Positions 1 through 7,626 of a stretch of DNA of 64,000 nucleotides are shown piece after piece. The first letter of the stretch is position 1. Every line of letters begins with the position of its first letter. The translations under genes were made by a program, and so were the position numbers. The notes under the pieces were generated by a model. The model searched no databases, had not been told where the DNA came from, and saw only the letters and a list, made by a program, of their open reading frames with translations. The DNA comes from Deltaproteobacteria bacterium (GTDB lineage: Bacteria > Myxococcota_A > Polyangia > Nannocystales > Nannocystaceae), in the NCBI GenBank assembly GCA_016709225.1, contig JADJEE010000012.1, forward strand, positions 1,054,001 to 1,118,000, read 5' to 3'.

Positions 1-61
1 ATCGGGCCCCCTCGCGCACGCGCGGGAACACGCCCGCGGGCCCGCGCGTCCGGTTGGCCCC

Positions 62-453
62 ATGCCCAGCACCGTCATCGAGGTCCGTCGCGCCTACCCC
101 CCGCGCTCGAGCAACGCCTGCTCGAGTCCGTGCACGCCGCACTGGTCGAGGCGTTCCAGATCCCCGTCGAGGACCGCTGCGTCCGCCTGGTGACCCACGA
201 CGCCGCGCGATTCCTCTGCTCGCCCAAGCGCAGCCAGCCCGAACGCTACACCATCGTCACGATCACGGCCTTCGCGGGCCGCTCGCTGGCGGCCAAGCGC
301 AAGCTGTACGCCGGCATCGTGTCCCGCCTGGGCGAGCTCGGCATCCCGCCCGACCACGTGAAGATCATCCTCGACGAGGTCCCGCGGGAGAACTGGGGCC
401 TGACCGGCAAGCCCGCTTCGGAGATCGAGCTCGGCTTCGTGGTCGAGGTCTGA
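62..453 (+). pseudogene. tautomerase family protein, apparent one-base frameshift
   Basis: This is a small 4-oxalocrotonate tautomerase-type enzyme (about 130 residues if repaired); the family uses the N-terminal proline exposed after Met removal for keto-enol tautomerisation. The ATG at 62 gives MPSTVIEVRRAYP, with Pro right after Met as the family requires. The rest (residues QRLLESVHAALVEAF onward, ending EIELGFVVEV) is in another frame. The switch falls in the C run at 97-102. One extra C there would join the frames as RRAYPPALEQRLLESV, a natural sequence. A GTG at 130 would give a 107-residue protein, but without the catalytic proline. The cause is either a homopolymer sequencing error or a recent real mutation; the sequence cannot tell which. 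Confidence 0.7.
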
Positions 454-495
454 CCCACGGGAACCGATCGCGGCCGCCGGCATCTGCTCGGGGAC

Positions 496-1107
496 ATGCG
501 ACGCGCGCTGGTGCTGTGGGCGGGGGCGGAGTTCAAGGGCTCGTGCGCGGCGGTGGTGCGTCACCTGGAGCGCGAGCGCTTCAGCTGCCAGAGTACCGAC
601 GTGGGCGAGGCCTGGAGCTCGACCCAGCTGTGGATCGACGAGTACCCCAACCTGATGCAGCGTGCCGACCTGATCGTGGTGCTGTCCCACGGCGGTTGGG
701 ACGGCCCGATGATCTTCGGTGGCACCCGCAACGGCCTCAGCACCAGCCCGCAGATCGGTCGCCACTACAGCAACCTGGCCTGGCCCGCCGTGTGCCGATG
801 GTTTCGCAACATGCTCACGAGCGATGGACTCGCGATGATCCACGCCTGTCACTCCGCGGGCTCCAACCGCTACGAGAGCACCGACGGCGGCCAGGCCCAC
901 CGTTGGGTGGAGGAGCTCTCGAGTGACGCGAGGATCTACACCGTCGGGGTCGAGGGCGTGACGTCGTCGGCGATCGGCAGCCAGAGCGTCGCGCTGCTGC
1001 AGTATGCGCTGCGGGGCAGCGCGCCGCCACAGGCCGCCCGCGCCTACCAACCCGGCGGGCGTCAGGCCGCGCGTTGGGGCGGCTGGCTGAACCTCGCCCG
1101 CCGCTGA
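496..1107 (+). CDS. small protein with caspase/CHAT-like His-Cys motifs
   Basis: This 203-residue protein has no signal peptide. After a Rossmann-like start (RRALVLWAGAEF) it carries SHGGWDG with His65 and, after a hydrophobic strand, HACHSAG with Cys118. A strand-HGG followed by a strand-xCHSAG is the spacing of the catalytic dyad in clan CD cysteine peptidases (caspase, metacaspase, CHAT, clostripain). The protein is shorter than most of these and has no second domain or prodomain. Its own cleavage target and partners are not visible. It lies 42 bases after the tautomerase and converges with the ABC exporter genes. The dyad is seen directly; peptidase activity is an inference. Confidence 0.55.
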   Translation: MRRALVLWAGAEFKGSCAAVVRHLERERFSCQSTDVGEAWSSTQLWIDEYPNLMQRADLIVVLSHGGWDGPMIFGGTRNGLSTSPQIGRHYSNLAWPAVCRWFRNMLTSDGLAMIHACHSAGSNRYESTDGGQAHRWVEELSSDARIYTVGVEGVTSSAIGSQSVALLQYALRGSAPPQAARAYQPGGRQAARWGGWLNLARR

Positions 1108-1147
1108 CGCGCAACCGCCACCTACCTCGCGATCATGCAGATCGCAA

Positions 1148-1917
1148 TCACTGCTTGAGGCGGTAGCCGCTCTTGACCATCCACCGCACCACCCCGAGCA
1201 GCAGCAACAGGAAGCCCACGGTCATGCCCAGGCTCACCCCGACCGCGACGTCGGCGAGCCCGTAGAAGCTCCAGCGGAAGCCGCTGACCAGGTAGACCAC
1301 CGGGTTGAACAGCGCGACCGTGCGCCAGGTCGGCGGCAGCATGTCGATCGAGTAGAACGCACCGCCGAGGAAGGTCAGCGGTGTGACCACCAGCAGCGGC
1401 ACGAACTGCAGCTGCTCGAAGCTCTTGGCCCAGATGCCGATCGCAAAGCCGAACAGGCTGAAGGTCGTCGCGGTCATCACCAGGAACGCCGTCATCCACA
1501 GCGGATGCTCGATGCGCACGTCGACGAAGCAGAACGCGGTGCCGAGGATCACCAGCCCCACGAGGATCGACTTGCTCGCGGCCGCACCGACATAGGCGAT
1601 CACCATCTCGAGGTACGAGATCGGTGCCGAGAGGATCTCGTAGATGGTGCCGGTGAACTTGGGGAAGTAGATGCCGAACGACGCGTTCGAGATGCTGCCG
1701 GTGAAGAGCGACAGCATCATCAGGCCCGGCACGATGAACGCGCCGTAGGAGACCCCACCGACCTCGGACATGCGCGAGCCGATCGCGGCCCCGAAGACCA
1801 CGAAGTACAGCGAGGTCGTGATGACCGGCGCGATCAGGCTCTGCATGACCGTGCGGAGGAACCGCGCCATCTCGAAGCGATACAGCGCCCATACCCCGCG
1901 ATGATTGATGCCCATGC

Positions 1918-1921
<4 letters not shown>
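1148..1921 (-). CDS. ABC-2 type transporter permease
   Basis: This is the membrane subunit (257 residues) of an ABC exporter of the YadH/ABC-2 type. It has six hydrophobic segments, among them VITTSLYFVVFGAAIG, FLVMTATTFSLFGFAIG and a C-terminal segment before the basic tail KSGYRLKQ. The family motif before the last segments is recognisable as LTFLGGAFYSIDMLPPTW followed by FNPVVYLVSGFRW. The start is uncertain: a GTG at 1921 overlaps the TGA of the ATPase gene by four bases (GTGA), and an ATG lies two codons further in at 1915. Either way it is translationally coupled to the ATPase. The substrate cannot be read from the sequence. Confidence 0.9.
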
Positions 1922-2841
<920 letters not shown>

Positions 2842-3026
2842 GGGCCCGAAGCTAGCGCACCTGGGGGCACCCGCGGCCCCGCCGATCGGGCGGTGCGCGG
2901 CCTCGTCGAGCTGGTGGGCCTGCCGCGCCCGCGACGACACCGGAGACTCCGCCTTCGACCCCATGTGGGCCACGCTCGTGCAGGCGGCCGGCGCCCACCC
3001 TACGGATCGTCGTTGCGAGCACAGCG

Positions 3027-5267
3027 ATGACCGCCCCGGCCCACCGCGCCGAACCGAGCCCACCGCAGGTCTGCGAACCCGCGGACTCGCCGGCCAATCT
3101 GCCCACGCGCGACTACGCCGACGACGGCGACGGCGACGGCGACGGCGTGGGGCTGGTGCCGCAGATCGCCCTCGCGCCCGGCGCGGTCGTCGACGGCACA
3201 CGCTATCGGCTGGTGGCGTGGCTCGGCGATGGCGGCATGGGCGTGGTCTACGAGGCCGAGCACCTCGACCTCGGGCGTCGCGTCGCGCTCAAGGTCCTGC
3301 GCAGCGAGGCCTGTCGACGGCCCGATCGGCTCGCGATGTTCCGCGCCGAGGCGCGTGCGCTGGCCTCGATCCGCTCGCCGTTCATCGTCGAGCTCTACGA
3401 CTTTGCCGAGCTCGGCGACGGCCGTGCGATGTTCGCGATGGAGCTGCTGCGGGGTCGCACGCTGCGATCGGCGCTCGCCCACGGCCCGCTCGAGCTGTCG
3501 CACGCGATCGCAGTGCTGCGCCAGATCTGCAAGGGCCTCACGGCCGCCCACGCCGCGGGCATCCTCCACCGCGACGTCAAGCCGGAGAACATCTTCCTGA
3601 CCACCGTCGACGGTCGACCGGACTGCGTGCGCCTGCTCGACTTCGGCGTGTCGGCGATCATGTCGGAGCGTGGCCGCGTACGTGGTCGCGTCGCGGGCAC
3701 GCCGTGGTACTTCGCGCCCGAGCTGGTCTCGGGCCTGCCGCACGATGGTCGCGCCGACCTCTACGCGCTCGGGTGCACCGCCTTCGAGATCCTCGTCGGT
3801 CGGCGCCCGTTCGAGGGCAACGAAGGCGAGGTGCTGCTGGCCCACATCGGTCGCGAGCCACCACGCTTCGCCGAGGTCGCCGCGGTGCCACCCCAGCTGG
3901 CCGCGATCGAGGCGGTGGTGCAGCGCTGCCTTGCCAAGCGACCCGAGGATCGCTTCGCGTCGGCGGTCGAGCTCGAGGCAGCGCTGTGCGAGGTGCAGAT
4001 CGCCTGCGGCCTCACCACCGCCCACGACGACCTCGCGCTGCCGGAGGTCGAGCCGCGGCGACGCGCGCGGCTGCGCGAGGCGATGCCCCACGCCGACGAC
4101 CATGCTCGCGCGCACCGACGTCGCGTGCGCGGCTGGTGGCGACTGGGCGGCGCGCTCGCGGGCATGGTGATGGCCGGTACGATCCTGCACACGTGGCCGT
4201 CCGAGGCCGCGCGCGCGGACGTCGAGACCCTCGTCGAAGCCGCGCGGCACGCCGCAGCGCAGGCCTACTTCGTCTATCCCCCGCCCGACGATCCCGACCG
4301 CGCCACCGCCTACGACCACGTGCTGCGGCTCGAGGCCATCGGCGGACTCGCCGGGGTCGAGGCCAGCCACCGCGCCCGTGAGCTCCGCAGCGAGTTCACC
4401 GGCACGCTCGTGCGACTCGGTGATCGCTACTGGGGGCTCGAGGGCGGTGCCGCGTTCGCGATCGACTACTACGCGTGCGCGCTGGTGTTCGACCCCGACC
4501 ACGTGCACGCGCGCGAGCGGGCATCCCTGACGATCGGCGAGGTCGTCGCGTTGCGGGACAAGGCCCGCGATCACGCCTTCACGCGCGACGAGCTGGCCGC
4601 GGCCTCACCGCTACTGGCGCTCGCCGAGGACGACGAGCGCTTGCGGACCGAACGACTCGCCGCGCTCGCACCGCTGGTGGCGGAGCGCAGCGCATCGACC
4701 CGCGCCGCGCTCGATCGCCTGTCGCAACGCGACGACCCACCGACACGCGCCCGACCGGTCGCACCGGGGTCGACGCCCGCCGGGCGCCCGCTGCCATCGA
4801 AGTCACCCGAGCTGGCCGCGCCCGCCGTCGATACCGCGACGCCGGCACTCGCACCGATCGTCGCCGACGATCCGGCGACTGCCACGGCGGCGTCCACCGC
4901 GGGCGACGCCGCGACGGTGCGCGCCCGCGTGCGGGAGGGCCGAGTTGCCCTGACGAGCGGTGAGCCGGCCACCGCGTCGCGTCGCTTCGAGGCCGCGCTC
5001 GCGCTCGATGCCGACGACGCAGACGCCCACGCCGGACTCGCGGAGGCCGAGTTCGAGCTCGGGCACGCGAGCTCGGCCATGCGCCACGCACGTCTCGCCG
5101 CCCGGCGCCGGCCCAACGATGCCGCCTTGCGATTGCTGTGGGGCGACGCCTGCTTCAAGGCCTATCGCTACGCCGACGCGCTCACGCAGTACCAGCGTGC
5201 GCTCGAGCTCGGCCATGCCGCCGCGGCCGCGCGCGTCGCCAAGGTCCGCGCGAAGCTCATCGAGTGA
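3027..5267 (+). CDS. membrane Ser/Thr protein kinase with TPR-like C-terminus
   Basis: This Hanks-type kinase has 746 residues. After an acidic Asp-Gly linker (residues 32-41) the domain starts with the Gly-rich loop GDGGMGVVYEA and the ATP-binding Lys in VALKVLR. The catalytic loop HRDVKPEN is near residue 182, DFG near 204, and AGTPWYFAPE is the P+1 segment. One membrane span (LGGALAGMVMAGTIL) lies near residues 372-388. The roughly 350-residue external part ends in repeats like TASRRFEAALALDADDADAHAGLAEAEF, which are TPR-type. The layout (kinase inside, TPR outside) is common in myxobacterial signalling kinases. It converges with, and overlaps by 11 bases, the SRPBCC gene. The ligand and targets are unknown. 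Confidence 0.9.
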   Translation: MTAPAHRAEPSPPQVCEPADSPANLPTRDYADDGDGDGDGVGLVPQIALAPGAVVDGTRYRLVAWLGDGGMGVVYEAEHLDLGRRVALKVLRSEACRRPDRLAMFRAEARALASIRSPFIVELYDFAELGDGRAMFAMELLRGRTLRSALAHGPLELSHAIAVLRQICKGLTAAHAAGILHRDVKPENIFLTTVDGRPDCVRLLDFGVSAIMSERGRVRGRVAGTPWYFAPELVSGLPHDGRADLYALGCTAFEILVGRRPFEGNEGEVLLAHIGREPPRFAEVAAVPPQLAAIEAVVQRCLAKRPEDRFASAVELEAALCEVQIACGLTTAHDDLALPEVEPRRRARLREAMPHADDHARAHRRRVRGWWRLGGALAGMVMAGTILHTWPSEAARADVETLVEAARHAAAQAYFVYPPPDDPDRATAYDHVLRLEAIGGLAGVEASHRARELRSEFTGTLVRLGDRYWGLEGGAAFAIDYYACALVFDPDHVHARERASLTIGEVVALRDKARDHAFTRDELAAASPLLALAEDDERLRTERLAALAPLVAERSASTRAALDRLSQRDDPPTRARPVAPGSTPAGRPLPSKSPELAAPAVDTATPALAPIVADDPATATAASTAGDAATVRARVREGRVALTSGEPATASRRFEAALALDADDADAHAGLAEAEFELGHASSAMRHARLAARRRPNDAALRLLWGDACFKAYRYADALTQYQRALELGHAAAAARVAKVRAKLIE

Positions 5268-5751
5268 GTGCGCGGGCGCCGAGCGCCTCCTGCAGCGCAC
5301 GGAGCCTGCGACGCGTCTCCCAGCGAAACACCGCCGCCAGAATCGGCTCGAGCACGAACGCGAGCCACCGCGGTCGCGCTCGGAAGTTGTACGTGTACGT
5401 GACGCGGCTGTGCCCGTCGTCGATCGCGTCGTGGCGGATCGACGCCGCCCACCGCTCGAACAGCGGCGGGTGGTTGATCATCTTGACCGCCGCCACCACC
5501 CCGCGCTCGAAGCTGACGTAGACCGTGCGCACGGTGAGTCCGCCCACCAGATAGCGCCCGCGGCACACCGCGATCGCCCCGTGCCCCGCCGCGCCGCCGC
5601 CCTCGACGAACGCCTCACGCAACAGCGTGTCCCACTCCAGCCGGGCGCCATAGTCGTGCAGCAGATCGAAGACCGCGTCGCACGAGGCCGGCATCGACTC
5701 GCTGACCCGTGCGTGCACCACCGCGGGCCAGTGTAGCAACTCGTGGGTCAC
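5257..5751 (-). CDS. SRPBCC (START/polyketide-cyclase-like) family protein
   Basis: This 164-residue helix-grip protein starts at GTG 5751 (MTHELLHWPAVVHARVSES). The family pattern is clear: an N-terminal strand, SCDAVFDLLHDYGARLEWDTLL, then alternating strands and the long final helix. Such proteins bind hydrophobic ligands in a deep cavity; the ligand is unknown. The reading frame stays open upstream through the inverted-repeat element at 5801-5968, so automated calls may start it at 5946 with a false N-terminus that is really repeat DNA. I chose 5751 because protein-like sequence begins there. Confidence 0.75.
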   Translation of the reverse strand: MTHELLHWPAVVHARVSESMPASCDAVFDLLHDYGARLEWDTLLREAFVEGGGAAGHGAIAVCRGRYLVGGLTVRTVYVSFERGVVAAVKMINHPPLFERWAASIRHDAIDDGHSRVTYTYNFRARPRWLAFVLEPILAAVFRWETRRRLRALQEALGARALTR

Positions 5752-5800
5752 CGATCGCCGGCGGGTACGGCGTCGCGCCCCCTCGAGGCGTGTCGAGGGA

Positions 5801-5968
5801 CTAGTACCTCGACACAGCGATAGTGACGGGCCATAACACCGCCCTGACCGCGCCTCGCTGCGTTGCCGCACCTTGAAATACGCCCGGTATTCCGGCGGCA
5901 CGGCGCCTTGCGGAGTCGCGGCCATGACGGCGTTCTGACCCATCACTATCGCTGTGTCGAGGTACTAG
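5801..5968. mobile_element. 168-bp MITE-like element with 30-bp inverted ends and CTAG flanks
   Basis: Positions 5801-5830 and the reverse complement of 5939-5968 match at 29 of 30 bases (CTAGTACCTCGACACAGCGA... at both ends). The element begins and ends with CTAG, which looks like a target-site duplication. The interior of about 108 bases has no gene of its own. Immediately left, at 5791-5800, tgtcgaggga looks like the remnant of another right end. Two shorter relatives occur at 18751 and 57820. The size, ends and lack of a transposase fit a non-autonomous MITE; the helper transposase is not in this window. Confidence 0.75.
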
Positions 5969-7626
5969 AGAGGCGATCCGCTAAGGTCGAGGGGGATCGA
6001 CAAGGGTGTGTCGCTGTGATCTCGTTTGGCGAGCGAGGTCACTCACGATGCTGTGGAAGGTCCCTACGAAGCTGAGCGCCGAGGAGCAGCGGCTGGTGGC
6101 GCGCATGCGCAAGCCGAGCCGCTTCTTCGTGTTCCTGCGAGAGATCCGAGCCGAGCTGTTCACGCCGGAGTTCCAAGAGGAGCTCGCTCGGGCTTACGAG
6201 CCGCGCGGTCAAGAGCCCGTACCGCCGGCGCTGCTGGCGATGGTCGTGCTGTTGCAGGCGTACACCCAGACGAGCGACGCCGCTGCGGTCGAAGAAGCCG
6301 AGATGAATCCGCGCTGGCAGCTCGTGCTGGGGCTACTTGGCGAAGAGAAGGCTCCGTTCGGGCAGGGTAGTCTGCCGCGCTTCCGCGAGCGGATGGCCGC
6401 GCACGACCTCGACCGCAGATTGCTCGAGCGCACCGTCGAGCTCGCGAAGAGGACTGGCGGCTTCGGTTGGCAGAAGCTCAAGGCCGCGTTCGACTCATCG
6501 CCGCTGCGAGGTCGCGGCCGCGTCGCTGACACCTGGAACTTGATCGGACAGGCGATGGGTAAGCTCGTCAGTGCACTTGCGAAGATCGCTGCGGTCGAGG
6601 AGGACACGATCATCGCCGAAGCCAGGCTCACGCTGCTGCAGGGCAGCAGCATCAAGGCTGCACTGGACATCGACTGGGATGATCATGACCAGCGTAGTGA
6701 AGCGCTGCAACGACTCGTCGGTGAAGCACAAGCGCTGCTGGACTGGGCACGCGCCCGGGCTCCCGACGCGATGAAGGAGCGTGAGGTCGAGCAGGCCGCG
6801 GTTCTGCTCGAGCGCGTCCTCCACCAAGATACCGAGCCCGATCCCGAGCGACCGAGACGAGTACGGATCCGCAAGGGCGTCGCTGAAGACCGCGTCTGCT
6901 CCGTCGGCGACCCGGAGATGCGCCACGGCCGAAAAACCCGCTCACAGGCCTTCAACGGCTACAAGCGCTACATCGCGACTTCGATCGACGCGCCGCTCGT
7001 GCTCGCAGCCGAAGCGCGACCCGCCAACCAACCCGAACGCGAGGCTGTACCCTCACTCGTTGACCAAGTAGCGCCCTACGGCGAGCTCGACGAGCTCTTC
7101 ATCGACCGCGGCTTTCTTGCACATCCCGAGATCGCCGCGCTCGATCGAGACGGTGTGCAAGTCCGTTGTCGTCCCTGGCGCGAGCAGAACAAGCATGGAC
7201 GCTTCGGCAAGAGCGCCTTCAAGATCGACCTTCGCCGACGACTCGTGACTTGTCCGTCTGGCAAACAGGCCGAGTACTCCGCCAACACTCCCACCGCGTA
7301 CTTCGGTGCCGAGACCTGCGATCGCTGTCGCCTACGAGCGCGATGCACTGATGCCAAGGCTGGTCGCGCGATCCGAATCCACCCCCATGAGAGCCTGCAT
7401 CGCAAACTCGAGGCTCGCAGAGCGACTGAGCACGGACGACAGCATCTTCGCGCTCGAGTCGTCGTCGAGCACAGGCTCGCACGCATCGGCGGCCTCCAGA
7501 GCGACCGCGCGCGATACAAGGGCGCCCGCAAGAACACGCTCGACCTCCGGCGCCACGCCGCCGTCGCCAACCTCATCGAGCTGCAGGCCGCACTTGCCGC
7601 GTGACTTTAGCGGTTCGCTTCTCTAG
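5965..7626 (+). mobile_element. IS1182-type insertion sequence with 20-bp inverted repeats
   Basis: The IS body spans 5969-7622 (1654 bp). The left end AGAGGCGATCCGCTAAGGTC (5969-5988) and the reverse complement of the right end, AGAAGCGAACCGCTAAAGTC (7603-7622), agree at 17 of 20 bases. CTAG flanks both sides (5965-5968 and 7623-7626), consistent with a 4-bp target duplication or a palindromic target. The left CTAG is also the right edge of the MITE-like element, and the right CTAG contains the TAG stop of the P-type ATPase gene. The element carries one apparently intact transposase gene. Confidence 0.85.
6048..7604 (+). CDS. IS1182 family transposase
   Basis: This 518-residue DDE transposase starts at ATG 6048 (MLWKVPTKLSAEEQRLV). 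The N-terminal DUF772-like region covers FLREIRAELFTPEFQEEL to PRWQLVLGL. Candidate catalytic acidic residues are in AAFDSSPLRGRGRV, ELFIDRGFLAHPEI and RVVVEHRLARIG. The cysteine cluster CDRCRLRARC before the last third is typical of this family. The tail ARKNTLDLRRHAAVANLIEL also fits. No frameshift or stop interrupts it, so the element may still be active. It shares its direction with no neighbour and ends 19 bases before the right IS end. Confidence 0.9.
   Translation: MLWKVPTKLSAEEQRLVARMRKPSRFFVFLREIRAELFTPEFQEELARAYEPRGQEPVPPALLAMVVLLQAYTQTSDAAAVEEAEMNPRWQLVLGLLGEEKAPFGQGSLPRFRERMAAHDLDRRLLERTVELAKRTGGFGWQKLKAAFDSSPLRGRGRVADTWNLIGQAMGKLVSALAKIAAVEEDTIIAEARLTLLQGSSIKAALDIDWDDHDQRSEALQRLVGEAQALLDWARARAPDAMKEREVEQAAVLLERVLHQDTEPDPERPRRVRIRKGVAEDRVCSVGDPEMRHGRKTRSQAFNGYKRYIATSIDAPLVLAAEARPANQPEREAVPSLVDQVAPYGELDELFIDRGFLAHPEIAALDRDGVQVRCRPWREQNKHGRFGKSAFKIDLRRRLVTCPSGKQAEYSANTPTAYFGAETCDRCRLRARCTDAKAGRAIRIHPHESLHRKLEARRATEHGRQHLRARVVVEHRLARIGGLQSDRARYKGARKNTLDLRRHAAVANLIELQAALAA

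Noticed and set aside
5752..5946. N-terminal extension of the SRPBCC protein reaching to 5946
   Set aside because: The extra residues are translated from the inverted-repeat element and flank; protein-like sequence begins at 5751.
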